The notes below the pieces were generated by a model. The model ran no database searches and was not told the origin of the DNA. It saw only the letters and a list, made by a program, of their open reading frames with translations. A stretch of DNA of 64,000 nt from Sphingobacterium chungjuense (GTDB lineage: Bacteria; Bacteroidota; Bacteroidia; Sphingobacteriales; Sphingobacteriaceae), in contig NZ_WLYS01000009.1 in assembly GCF_011316935.1 (NCBI RefSeq), forward strand, positions 1 through 64,000, in the 5' to 3' direction. The translations under genes were made by a program, and so were the position numbers. Positions 46,664 through 57,300 of the stretch are shown here, piece after piece. The stretch's first letter is position 1; each line of letters starts with the position of its first letter.

Positions 46664-46781
46664 AGTCAGTCTATACTAAGTTTTAATGTTTGTAATTTAT
46701 TAAAATCAAAACTACAAACTTATCCGTCGGGCGACTAACCACCTTTTAATCATTCCTTACTTGATATTAACCATCGGCATT

Positions 46782-47645
46782 TTACTGGTGTAAAATATTT
46801 TGATAACTTAAGAGATATTCCTTCGGTGAAAGACCGATAATACTGCGAAATACGCGGTTAAAATTCGTAATGCTGTTAAAACCACAATCGTATGCAATAC
46901 CCGCAATAGAATCGTAACGAGATGATCCTAATAAACGACAGGCTTCTCTTACTCGAATCTCATTAAGATAAGAGACAAAGGTTTTTCCCGTACTGCGTTT
47001 GAAGAAACGACAGAATGCCTGTGGGGTGAGGTTGGCCTTATCCGATACGGTTTCTAAGCTGATATTTTCCCGGAAATTGTGCTCTATATAACGACAAAGC
47101 GTATGAATACGAATAGATCCTACCTCTTCTGCTTCGCCGATGGATATGCCTGACAAAGGTTTTAGTTCTGAAGAAACAGAATTAAGTGCCCGTAGTAAGT
47201 AACAGAAATTGATCAACTGATCCATGTGATCGGACTTTTTCAAGATATCAAAGCGGCGACGTACCCTGGAAAGTTGTTCTTTCGGCACTTGAAATCCACG
47301 CTTATTTTTGCTGATAAAATCCAACAATACACTCAATTCGGGTAAGTGCAACATATTGGCTAGCGCGCCTTTGTCACTAAAAAATACCGACACCGATCTG
47401 ACGCGCTCGCCCAAGGGACGACTTTTGAAAACATGCGCTTGGTTAGATCCTAATAAAAAGATATCGCCTTCGTGGAAATCGTGCAGATTATCGTCGACGA
47501 GCAATTGCCCATCCCCTTCTACTATCCATATGAGTTGATGCTCCTCATGTCGGTGCATGTACGGATAAAACTTGTCCAAAACGTCTTCTTGGATAAAAAC
47601 AGTCCTATCCTTAGGTACTGGAACGCTGTATTGAATCGGTTTCAT
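46782..47645 (-). CDS. AraC-family transcription regulator
   Basis: The 287-residue protein has an N-terminal cupin-like sensor domain (about 10-110; HRHEEHQLIWIVEGDGQLLVD, a small-molecule pocket) and a C-terminal double helix-turn-helix (about 185-285; ISLETVSDKANLTPQAFCRFF, GKTFVSYLNEIRVREAC, IAYDCGFNSITNFNRVFR). It lies just upstream of, and in the same direction as, the hydroxyproline operon, and divergent from the peptidase/DUF5695 genes. It is a good candidate to control both in response to hydroxyproline or a peptide, by position only. Confidence 0.92.
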   Translation of the reverse strand: MKPIQYSVPVPKDRTVFIQEDVLDKFYPYMHRHEEHQLIWIVEGDGQLLVDDNLHDFHEGDIFLLGSNQAHVFKSRPLGERVRSVSVFFSDKGALANMLHLPELSVLLDFISKNKRGFQVPKEQLSRVRRRFDILKKSDHMDQLINFCYLLRALNSVSSELKPLSGISIGEAEEVGSIRIHTLCRYIEHNFRENISLETVSDKANLTPQAFCRFFKRSTGKTFVSYLNEIRVREACRLLGSSRYDSIAGIAYDCGFNSITNFNRVFRSIIGLSPKEYLLSYQNILHQ

Positions 47646-47783
47646 AAGTAGAAGTTTGTGTTAGTTATTAACACTAAGATAAACTTAAAAAGTATTTCTT
47701 CACAATAATTTTCCCAAAAAATAATAAAAAATTTACACGACCAAAAAGTGATTAATTTTTGAATAGTATGCGGTAAAATCCGG

Positions 47784-47815
47784 TTTACAAATTGCGATGG
47801 TAGCTTTTATATTTG
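47784..47815 (+). promoter_or_regulatory. Bacteroidota promoter for DUF5695-peptidase genes
   Basis: TTTA (47784-47787, one mismatch to TTTG) is followed by a 20-base spacer and the exact -7 box TATATTTG (47808-47815). It places transcription start near 47821, so the frame's TTG at 47813 cannot be the start codon. Confidence 0.65.
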
Positions 47816-47845
47816 TTGGCTCAAATGACCAACACTCCCACAATT

Positions 47846-50569
47846 ATGCTTACAAAGATATATTCCACCACCTTATTGGTATTATTGCAAACGGCCGTAT
47901 TTACCTTACAAGCACAACAAAATGAACATCCTGTTTGGAAAGCCGTGCGCGAGCAACCTGCCACGCTGCATGTGGATCGTGGCGAACAAAAATTCTCACT
48001 ACCTAAATTGAAAGGTGCGATTCTACAATCTTCTCAAACCATTTCTTCGCTACAGCAAACAGATGGCGACGCAGCATTTGACTACACACCAATAGAATTA
48101 TTGAATAAAAGAGATCGTAACCTATTCTATCATCTGGGAGACATCAATCTTAGGATCAAAAAAGCATCCGACACAGAGTGGACCAATTACTCCACCGCGG
48201 CAGATCGACACGATATCAAAGCCTTGCCGACAGGCCAAGATATATTAGCGGCCGCAGATTTAACGCCGACATTACCGAATATACCATTACATGTTAGCAG
48301 AACTTGGAAACGCAAAGGCGATGATCTGATCTTGCAATTTGATATACATAATCCGTCCGATCAGGCGATCGAAATTGGATCTTTGGGCATACCGTTGCCT
48401 TTCAACAATAATTTGGACGGCAAAAATCTGGATCAGGCACACGCACACAACGTATTTATGGATCCATACATTGGTATGGATGCGGGCTATATGCAGGTCA
48501 ACCATTTGCATGGCAAAGGCGTCAGCTTATTGGTCTTGCCAGAAGAAAATGCGCCATTCGAAGCCTACAACCCACTCAATACAGATCCAACACCACGCGG
48601 AATTACCTTCGAAGGTTTTCATGAATGGATGATCCACAGTAAAGCACATGCCGAGACCGACTGGAAAGGTGTAGAACAATGGAATAAACCCACTTCCAGG
48701 ATCTTGAAACCGAATGAAAAGGCTACGTTTGCCTTGCGCTTTGCACTAGCGCCAAGCATCCGCGAAATCGAGCAAACATTAGTGCAAAACCAACGTCCTC
48801 TAGCCGTTGGTGCGCCAGGCTTTGTGGTACCATTGAACAATCCAGCGAAGCTATTCGTGCAATACGGTTCTGACATCAAAGACATTGCGATATATCCAGA
48901 AAATGCGCTAACGATCACAAAAAACAAAAATGCTAGCGGAAAATGGTCTGGTTACCAAGTGAAAGGCAATCACTGGGGGCGCGCGCGTGTAACGTTAACC
49001 TACACCGACGGAAAACAACAAACCATACATTATAAGGTGATCAAACCCGAGCGTGATGTGGTCAATGATTTAGGAAATTTCCTCACGACCAAGCAATGGT
49101 ACGAAAACCCGAATGATCCCTTCCATCGCTCACCTTCCATCATTACCTATGATAATGAAGTGCAAAGACAAGTCACGGAAGAGCAACGCGCGTGGTATGC
49201 CGGCTTGAGCGACGAGGCTGGTGCTGGAAGTTGGTTAGCCGCGATGATGAAACAAGTGGTACAACCGAATGCGGATGAAATCGCCAAACTGAAACGCTTT
49301 ATGAATGAAACTTTGTATGGCAATATTCAACATAAATCCGGCAAGGATCAGTATGGCGTAGTCAAAAGCTTGTTTTACTACGAACCAGATTTGATGCCAG
49401 CTGGCACATATAGTGATAGCATCAATTATACGTTGTGGTCGGCTTGGCCTAAGAAAGAAGCGGACAATATTGGTCGCTCGTACAATTATCCGCACGTGGC
49501 GGCTGCACATTGGGTATTCTACCGATTGGCGCGGCATTATCCGCACTTAGTTTCGGAAGAAAGCTGGGATACCTATTTAGATCGCGCATACGAAACTTCG
49601 GTTGCGATGGTAGAAAAAGCACCGCACTATGCACAATACGGACAAATGGAAGGCAGTATCTTTTTGATTATCCTGCAAGATTTGCAACGCGAAGGAAAAA
49701 CACGAGAAGCAGCAAAGTTGGAATCTTTGATGCGCGAACGCGCCGAGCACTGGCGCACCTTGAATTATCCATTCGGCAGCGAAATGCCTTGGGATTCTAC
49801 CGGACAGGAAGAGGTATATATGTGGTCTGATTATTTTGATTTTGATGATAAAGCGACCGTAACATTGAATGCAATCTTGGCGTATATGCCAACCGTTCCA
49901 CATTGGGGCTACAATGGTAGCGCGCGCCGTTACTGGGATTTCGTGTATGGTGGCAAATTGTCACGCATCGAGCGCCAATTGCATCATTATGGATCGGCTT
50001 TAAATGCTATTCCAGTTTTAGATGCCTACCGTAATAATCCAGAAGATTACCATTTGTTGCGTATTGGACATGCAGGAATGATTGGCGCGCTGGCGAATGT
50101 CACGGAAGAAGGTTTTGCGCCAGGCGCGTTCCACTCCTATCCTTCTACCTTGGCCAATGATGGGATTACCGGCGATTATGGCTCTGGATTTTATGGCTAT
50201 GCCGCGTATGCGGGCACATACATCGTACAACATCCAGAATTTGGCTGGTTGGCATTTAGCGGTAACTTAACCGAACACAAAAAAGGTGTTCAGGTCGAAA
50301 TCACCACAGCTGGGCGAAATCGCATTTTTGTAGCGCCTGAACAACTAATGATTCATGCAGAATCTGGTGAGATAGCACAACTAGATTACCAACCTAAAAA
50401 TGGTGACATCACGCTAACGATCGCAGAATCAGCAAATAACAATCCGGCGGCACATTTGCGCCTACAACAAGATACGTACGAAGTAGTTGGCATCAAAAAG
50501 GATGCGCAAGGCGGATACACCATTCCTGCGGCAACGAAACAGGTAAAATTGAAGCGCGTAAGTCGGTAA
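47846..50569 (+). CDS. DUF5695 exported protein, carbohydrate-enzyme-like
   Basis: The ATG at 47846 gives a signal peptide (MLTKIYSTTLLVLLQTAVF, cleaved near LQA). The 907-residue mature protein looks like a beta-sandwich N-part (about 25-380) plus an alpha-helical toroid C-part (about 400-800; repeated aromatic-rich helices such as WGYNGSARRYWDFVYGG and HHYGSALNAIPVLDAYR), ending in a small beta domain, resembling the DUF5695 family. Family function is unknown; the fold recalls helical-toroid glycosidases and lyases. It heads the plus-strand set with M24 and S9 peptidases and the arabinofuranosidase. A role in deglycosylation is a guess. Confidence 0.75.
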   Translation: MLTKIYSTTLLVLLQTAVFTLQAQQNEHPVWKAVREQPATLHVDRGEQKFSLPKLKGAILQSSQTISSLQQTDGDAAFDYTPIELLNKRDRNLFYHLGDINLRIKKASDTEWTNYSTAADRHDIKALPTGQDILAAADLTPTLPNIPLHVSRTWKRKGDDLILQFDIHNPSDQAIEIGSLGIPLPFNNNLDGKNLDQAHAHNVFMDPYIGMDAGYMQVNHLHGKGVSLLVLPEENAPFEAYNPLNTDPTPRGITFEGFHEWMIHSKAHAETDWKGVEQWNKPTSRILKPNEKATFALRFALAPSIREIEQTLVQNQRPLAVGAPGFVVPLNNPAKLFVQYGSDIKDIAIYPENALTITKNKNASGKWSGYQVKGNHWGRARVTLTYTDGKQQTIHYKVIKPERDVVNDLGNFLTTKQWYENPNDPFHRSPSIITYDNEVQRQVTEEQRAWYAGLSDEAGAGSWLAAMMKQVVQPNADEIAKLKRFMNETLYGNIQHKSGKDQYGVVKSLFYYEPDLMPAGTYSDSINYTLWSAWPKKEADNIGRSYNYPHVAAAHWVFYRLARHYPHLVSEESWDTYLDRAYETSVAMVEKAPHYAQYGQMEGSIFLIILQDLQREGKTREAAKLESLMRERAEHWRTLNYPFGSEMPWDSTGQEEVYMWSDYFDFDDKATVTLNAILAYMPTVPHWGYNGSARRYWDFVYGGKLSRIERQLHHYGSALNAIPVLDAYRNNPEDYHLLRIGHAGMIGALANVTEEGFAPGAFHSYPSTLANDGITGDYGSGFYGYAAYAGTYIVQHPEFGWLAFSGNLTEHKKGVQVEITTAGRNRIFVAPEQLMIHAESGEIAQLDYQPKNGDITLTIAESANNNPAAHLRLQQDTYEVVGIKKDAQGGYTIPAATKQVKLKRVSR

Positions 50570-50585
50570 ATTTTAGCTAAATCAA

Positions 50586-50593
50586 TACATTTG
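50586..50593 (+). promoter_or_regulatory. -7 box TACATTTG before M24 peptidase gene
   Basis: An exact TAnnTTTG match 6 bases before the ATG at 50600. It could give a leaderless internal transcript within the DUF5695-peptidase gene set. No -33 element was identified. Confidence 0.35.
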
Positions 50594-50599
50594 TACACT

Positions 50600-51991
50600 A
50601 TGTTTACGACTTCAACCTATCAAAACCGACGTCAGGCACTCCAGAACAAAATTCTTGGGGGCATCCTGCTCTTTCCGGGTAATATTGAAAATCCGATTAA
50701 TTTTGAACACAATACCTATCCTTTTCGTCAGGACAGCACCTTCCTTTACTATTTCGGATTAGCCGTTCCTGCTTTGGTGGGATTAATTGATTTGGATGAA
50801 AACAAAGAAATCATCTTCGGTCGCGAAGCGACCATCGACGATCTGGTATGGACTGGTCCGCAGGAATCGCTGAGCGATCGCGCGGCACGCGTTGGCGTAG
50901 CGGAAACCGCGCCTATCAGCAGTTTAGCGGAATATATTGGGCGAGCGATCGCGCAAAATCGCAAGATTCATTTCTTACCGCCTTACCAATCGGCCAATAA
51001 ATTACTGTTGAGCGAATTACTGAATCAGACACCAAGCCAGTTGCAACCTTCGGTGTCATTGATTCGTGCGGTAGCACAACAACGATCGATTAAGGAAGCG
51101 CAAGAAGTAGCCGAAATCGAACGTGCGGTGGCGGTATCTACAGAAATGCACCTATTGACCATGCAACTGGCCAAAGCAGGCATGAAAGAAAGTGAACTGG
51201 TGAATGCCGTACAAGCATTCGCTGGCAATCAAGATTGTGCTTTGGCTTATCCGCCCATCATCACGATACATGGGCAAATATTGCACAATCAAGTCCGTAG
51301 TAACGCTTTGAAAAACGGCGATATGGTCTTGGTAGATGCCGGCGCAGAAACTGCCATGGGTTATGCCGGAGATTTGACGCGGACTTTCCCTGTAGCTGCT
51401 GCATTTGATAGTCGGCAGCGCGACCTATATCAAATTGTGCTTGATGCGCTTGAAGGTGCGAGAGCGCAATTGCGTCCAAGTATTTCTTTTAAATCAGTAC
51501 ACTTACATGCGGCGAAGATATTGGTCGAAGGCCTAAAATCCGTCGGATTGATGAAAGGTGATCCCGAAGAAGCGGTGCAAAATCATGCACATACGATGTT
51601 CTTTCAATGTGGTTTGGGGCATTTAATGGGCTTGGATGTACACGATATGGAAGATCTGGGTGAGCAATATGTGGGCTACAGCGAAGACAATCCAAAAGAT
51701 ACACAAACCTTTGGTTTGAAATCCCTGCGACTGGGCAAATCGCTGGAAGCTGGTTTTGTGCTGACGGTAGAACCGGGCATTTATATTATTCCAGAACTGA
51801 TTGATCATTGGAAAGCCAGCAATCGACACGGCGATTTTGTGAATTATACCGAGTTAGAAAAATTCAGAAACTTTGGTGGTATCCGTCTTGAAGATAACTT
51901 CTTAATCACCCCAGAAGGTCATCAACTTTTGGGCCCCGATTTAATCAAAACCATTGATGATGTAGAATCTTACCGTGCACGCTATGTATAA
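50600..51991 (+). CDS. M24 Xaa-Pro aminopeptidase (aminopeptidase P type)
   Basis: The cytoplasmic 463-residue protein starts at ATG 50600 (the frame extends to a TTG at 50591). It has an N-terminal creatinase-like domain (about 1-160) and a pita-bread catalytic domain with five metal ligands visible: Asp in MVLVDAGAE, Asp in AGDLTRTFPV, His in GLGHLMGLDVHD, Glu in LTVEPGIY and Glu in GGIRLEDNFL. It removes N-terminal residues preceding proline or hydroxyproline. No signal peptide, so it acts on imported peptides. It follows DUF5695 and overlaps the DPP-IV gene by 8 bases. Confidence 0.95.
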   Translation: MFTTSTYQNRRQALQNKILGGILLFPGNIENPINFEHNTYPFRQDSTFLYYFGLAVPALVGLIDLDENKEIIFGREATIDDLVWTGPQESLSDRAARVGVAETAPISSLAEYIGRAIAQNRKIHFLPPYQSANKLLLSELLNQTPSQLQPSVSLIRAVAQQRSIKEAQEVAEIERAVAVSTEMHLLTMQLAKAGMKESELVNAVQAFAGNQDCALAYPPIITIHGQILHNQVRSNALKNGDMVLVDAGAETAMGYAGDLTRTFPVAAAFDSRQRDLYQIVLDALEGARAQLRPSISFKSVHLHAAKILVEGLKSVGLMKGDPEEAVQNHAHTMFFQCGLGHLMGLDVHDMEDLGEQYVGYSEDNPKDTQTFGLKSLRLGKSLEAGFVLTVEPGIYIIPELIDHWKASNRHGDFVNYTELEKFRNFGGIRLEDNFLITPEGHQLLGPDLIKTIDDVESYRARYV

Positions 51992-54158
51992 ACTTCTTCG
52001 CTTATTCCTTGCTTGGATTGCCCTGTTGGCATTACAAGTTCAATGTACTCGTTTACGCGCGCAAGAACAATGGTCGGCCGATGGCAATGCGTACTATGAA
52101 TTCTCCGATGCAGGCATCAAACTGGTGCATTTGTTAGATGCTAAAAAGTCATCGACTTTTCTTGCAGCAGAACAATTGATTCCGGCTGGTCAGCAAGCAC
52201 CTTTGAATGTGCAATCCTTTGTGGTATCACCCAATGGGCAAGATTTATTGCTTTTTGCCAACACCAAAAAAGTATGGCGCGACAATACGCGTGGGGAATA
52301 CTGGATCTTCAACCGGAAGACTAATAAGCTGACGCAATTGGGCGCTGACTTACCTGCAGCATCGCTGATGTTTGCGAAGTTCTCGCCGACAGGCGATCAG
52401 GTTGCCTACGTTTCTCGGAACAATATCTATGTCGAAAATCTAGCCAACAACCAATATGTAAAAATCACGGAAGATGGTTCGGATCGTATGATCAACGGTA
52501 CATTTGATTGGGCATATGAAGAGGAATTTGGCACGCAGGATGGATTTCGTTGGTCGCCAGACGGGCAGCGCATCGCGTATTGGAAACTCGATGCGAAAGA
52601 AACCCGTCATTTCCTAATGATTAATAACACGGATAGTTTGTATGCCTTTACGATCCCGGTAGAATATCCAAAAGTAGGGTTGAATCCTTCGGCGAGCAGC
52701 GTTTGGATGTACGATCTGAAAGCCAAAAAGCAAGTCAAAGTCCAAGTTGACGGCGATCCGGCGCAACATTATATTCCACGCATGGAATGGTTGACGGACG
52801 GATCGGGTGTGATATTGCAACGCTTAAACAGAAAGCAAAACGAGAGTGCAATTATTACAGCAAGCGCTATAGATGGTTCAACCAAAACCATTCACCGCGA
52901 AACGGATGCCACATGGATTGATATCAAATCTCGATGGAACGGCGGTGACCCAAGCGGTTGGGATTGGTTGGAAAATGGAAAATCATTCATCTGGGTATCC
53001 GAAAAAGGTGGATTTCGCCAGATTTACAGCATAGACCTGAATGGAACAGAAAAGTTGATTACGCAAGATGCTTTTGATGTGATCCAGATCGATCACATAG
53101 ATCAAGAACGCATCTTCTTTTCGGCTTCGCCGGATAATGCGACGCAAAAATACTTGTACGAAATCGCGATCCGCGGTGGCAAAGCCAAACGGGTGACACC
53201 GCAATCCAATGCCGGAACAAACACGTATCGCATTTCGCCGAACGGGAAGTTGGCCTTTTACACGAGTAGCAGCAGTAAACATATGTACTCGGAAGCGCTG
53301 GTAGCGCTGCCTTCGCACAAACAGATTCAAGCGGCAAAACGTAGTTACGATGCGCCAGCAAATGCCAATACCGCGACTTTTTTCCAAGTAACAACGATTG
53401 ATGGCGTGGAATTGGACGGTTGGATGGTGAAACCCAACAACTTCGATCCGAAGAAAAAATATCCAGTCGTATTTTACGTATACGGCGAACCAGCTTCACA
53501 AACGGTGGTAGACAATATCTCCGCCGGACGGAATCGTTTATACGATGGTGATATGGCCGAAGATGGTTATGTCTACATTTCATTGGAAAACCGCGGTGCT
53601 CCAGCGCCAAAAGGACGCGAATGGCGTAAATCCATCTATCGTAATATCGGTTATTTGAATATTCGCGATCAAGCCATGGGTGCCAAAGAAGTCCTGAAAT
53701 GGGATTTCATTGATCCGACGCGTGTGGCTGTATGGGGATGGAGCGGCGGTGGCGCTACGACCTTGCACTTATTAGGTCAATATCCAGAAATTTACCAAAC
53801 GGGAATTTCCATTGCGCCAGTCACCAATCAATTGCTGTACGATAATATTTATCAAGAGCGCTACATGGGATTACCACAAGAAAATGAATCAGACTTCATC
53901 CGTGGTTCTGCCATCACGTACGCCAAAGATGTGCGTGGTAATTTGCTGCTGATACATGGTACGGGAGATGATAATGTACATTATCAGAATGCGGAAGTGT
54001 ATATCAACGAATTGGTGAAACATGGTATTCCATTTCAAATGATGTCGTACCCCAACCGCAGTCATTCTATTAATGAAGGCGAAGGTACTTCCGAGCACTT
54101 AGCAAAAATATACACAAAATTCTTGCAAACTAATTGCCCAGCAGGCGGTCGTGATTAG
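51984..54158 (+). CDS. Dipeptidyl peptidase IV (S9B), exported
   Basis: Starts at ATG 51984 (a GTG is 9 bases upstream); 724 residues. A signal peptide is followed by a beta-propeller with the DPP-IV Glu motif YEEEFGTQDGF (about 180-190) that holds the free N-terminus, and an alpha/beta hydrolase with Ser in GWSGGG (about 587), Asp in GTGDDN (about 662) and His in NRSHSIN (about 694). It cleaves Xaa-Pro/Ala (and often Hyp) dipeptides from peptide N-termini. It overlaps the aminopeptidase gene by 8 bases, so the two are coupled. Unlike the S9 gene at 36485, it has full DPP-IV signatures. Confidence 0.95.
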   Translation: MYKLLRLFLAWIALLALQVQCTRLRAQEQWSADGNAYYEFSDAGIKLVHLLDAKKSSTFLAAEQLIPAGQQAPLNVQSFVVSPNGQDLLLFANTKKVWRDNTRGEYWIFNRKTNKLTQLGADLPAASLMFAKFSPTGDQVAYVSRNNIYVENLANNQYVKITEDGSDRMINGTFDWAYEEEFGTQDGFRWSPDGQRIAYWKLDAKETRHFLMINNTDSLYAFTIPVEYPKVGLNPSASSVWMYDLKAKKQVKVQVDGDPAQHYIPRMEWLTDGSGVILQRLNRKQNESAIITASAIDGSTKTIHRETDATWIDIKSRWNGGDPSGWDWLENGKSFIWVSEKGGFRQIYSIDLNGTEKLITQDAFDVIQIDHIDQERIFFSASPDNATQKYLYEIAIRGGKAKRVTPQSNAGTNTYRISPNGKLAFYTSSSSKHMYSEALVALPSHKQIQAAKRSYDAPANANTATFFQVTTIDGVELDGWMVKPNNFDPKKKYPVVFYVYGEPASQTVVDNISAGRNRLYDGDMAEDGYVYISLENRGAPAPKGREWRKSIYRNIGYLNIRDQAMGAKEVLKWDFIDPTRVAVWGWSGGGATTLHLLGQYPEIYQTGISIAPVTNQLLYDNIYQERYMGLPQENESDFIRGSAITYAKDVRGNLLLIHGTGDDNVHYQNAEVYINELVKHGIPFQMMSYPNRSHSINEGEGTSEHLAKIYTKFLQTNCPAGGRD

Positions 54159-54323
54159 CCGCAGCAAACTAGCGATCTCGGATTATTATGAACGTCAAAA
54201 ACGGTTAAACTATTCGGCGAAGCCATTGCAAAAAGCGAATGGTTAATATCCGACACGGAAACAGCAAAATAAGGGGGAAATTTCATCGCTAATCTTTCTA
54301 ATTTACCACAAATTAAAGAGTAT

Positions 54324-57300
54324 ATGATGAACATGCTAAAACGACTCCCCCATTTACTTGGATACATGATGATGGGTTTGCTATTGCAAACCCATCATGT
54401 TCTTGGCCAAAGTGGCGACCAGATTCTGGACGGCATCGGCGAAACGGATATGATTGCTCGCTATTTATTTCGCGGTGATCTAAGAGATTGGTCCAGAAAT
54501 AACTTACATGCTCGCTATCTCGGCGAGAAAGCACCTGAATTTAAAGATCAAAAAGGGGGCAAAGTATTGTCTCTGCCGGGAACCGGCAAAAACTACCTGC
54601 AATTACCAAACGAGGCCTTAAATGACCTCGAATCCCTCAGTATCTCCACTTGGATTTTTATTCCGGCGCAGCCGGAATCTTACCTATTTGATTTCTCATT
54701 CGACGCAAAACACCGCGTGACAGGTCGTATCAAAGGATCAGGCGATAAACCTTCTTTCGAAGTAACAGTGCAAGGTGAGAAAGAAAGTAAAAGCGCCGTG
54801 CTAAAAACCTTGCCGACCAGCGAATGGGTACACCTTGTTGGTACGGTAGATCTTTCAACCAAAACCCTATCTGTTTACGTAAACGGCGCAAAAGCGGGTG
54901 AAACTAAACCGGTAAATTTAGATTTCAGCACTTTATCACAAAGTAATCAGGCAGCGAGCAGAAAATTGACCCTCGGACAATCCAACAGCGGCACCGGCAA
55001 TCCGATTGCATCCTTGTTGAAGGATTTTCGCATTTATCGCGTAGCGCTAACTCCGAGACAAATACAGACGATTTATACAAACGCAAAAAACGGCGGGCAA
55101 AGTGCCAGCAGCACGGTGAATCAAGGTGCTAAGGCAGAAGATAATTTACAGTCTTTTCCGATGACGCAAGCGCAATTGTACAATGCGTACTTGGAAAAAG
55201 TAGCTGACGTGGAAGTGAAAACTACCGTGGGCGATGCACCACGTTTACCCAGTTTCTTGGAAGGTACCTATCGCCACGGCATGCAAGGACCAAAAGTGCG
55301 CGTTATCTGGCCTGCTCCTACCGACAACTCGGCGGTGGAAGCTGCTGGAAGCTATACTATTATTGGTCGCGTACCGGGAACTGATTTGCAACCAAAAGCA
55401 TTCGTCACGGTAAAAGGAAGAAAAAAATCCGCTGCGCCGCGTCGCAGTTTATCGGCATTTGCACTGAATGAAGTCACCCTAAATAATACCTCGGCAACCG
55501 ATAAAAACCCATTTGTATCCAACCGAGACAAGTTTGTCTTGACCTTAGCTGAAACAAATCCCGACGATTTCCTATATATGTTCCGCAATGCTTTTGGCGT
55601 TGCGCAACCAGCTGGCGCAAAACCTTTGGGCGTATGGGATAGTCAAGACACGAAATTGCGTGGCCATGCAACGGGCCACTACCTGACGGCCATTGCACAA
55701 GCATATGCGAGCACAGGCTACGATCCTGCACTCAAAGCAAACTTTAAACAGAAAATCGACCAAATGGTAGAAACGCTGTATACGCTGTCGCAATTGTCTG
55801 GAAAGCCACAAAAAGCAGGCGGTGCTTCAGTGGCAGATCCACGCGCTGTACCAACTGGTCCGGGCAAGAACGAGTTTAATTCGGATTTGAGTACGGAAGG
55901 TATTCGTACCGATTATTGGAACTGGGGCGAAGGATATATCAGCGCCTATCCGCCAGATCAATTCATCATGTTAGAGCAAGGTGCGAAATACGGTGGTCAG
56001 CTCAATCAAGTTTGGGCGCCTTATTATACCTTGCATAAAATCCTCGCTGGTTTGCTAGACATCTACACGCAGACGGGAAATAAAAAAGCCTTGGAAGTCG
56101 CGACGGGCATGGCCGATTGGGTTGAATATCGCTTGAGCGCGCTGCCACCAGAAACTTTACGCGCCATTTGGAATACGTACATCGCGGGTGAATTTGGCGG
56201 TATGAACGAAACCATGGCTCATTTGTATCAATTGACTGGAGAAAGCAAATACTGGAAAACAGCGCAGCTGTTTGATAATGTCGATATGTTTTTTGGCAAT
56301 GCAGCACGTACGCACGGATTGGCCAAAAATGTGGATACGTTTAGGGGATTACATGCCAACCAGCATATTCCGCAGATCGTTGGTAGCATTGAAATGTACG
56401 GCGTGTCGGACGAGTTGGATTACTTCAAGATTGCCGACAACTTCTGGTACAAAGCGGTCAATGATTATATGTATAGCATCGGCGGTGTGGCTGGTGCACG
56501 CAATCCTGTTAATGCGGAATGCTTCATCGGTGAGCCATCTACTTTATATCAAAATGGATTCTCCGCGGGCGGACAGAATGAAACCTGTGCGACCTACAAT
56601 ATGTTGAAACTGACCAGTAGCTTATTTATGTTTGAGCAGCGACCAGAGCTGATGGATTATTACGAGCGCGGTCTTTACAATCATATCTTGGCATCCGTGG
56701 CTGAAGATAGTCCGGCCAACACCTATCACGTGCCCATCAGACCGGCTTCTGTGAAGCAATTTGGCAATCCGCATATGAATGGTTTTACGTGTTGTAATGG
56801 TACCGCGATTGAAAGCAGCACCAAACTACAACACGCTATTTACTTCAAAAGCAACGACAACAAGGAGCTGTATGTCAACCTATTCATTCCTTCTACCTTA
56901 ACGTGGACAGAACGTGATGTACGCATTGAGCAGACTACCGAATTTCCTAAAACAGACCAAACGAAGTTGACCGTACATGGTAAAGGTAAGTTTGCCATCA
57001 ATCTACGTGTACCATCCTGGGCAACCAAAGGTGTACAAGTGAAAATCAACGGAAAATTGGAAAACGTGAAAGCGGAAGCTGGATCGTATGTGAAATTGGC
57101 GCGCAACTGGAAAGAAGGCGATGTGATCGAATGGCAGTTGCCATTTCAGTTCCGTTTAGAACCGGTGATGGATCAGCAGAATATCGCCAGTTTGTTTTAC
57201 GGGCCGATACTTCTGGCTGCGCAAGAGCCAGAAGCGCGTAAAGATTGGCGCCCTGTAACGCTGAATGCGCAAGACATCAGCCAATCGATACAAGGCGATC

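Noticed and set aside
53059..53610. 183-codon minus-strand frame opposite the DPP-IV gene
   Set aside because: Antisense shadow; the DPP-IV motifs prove the plus strand is coding.
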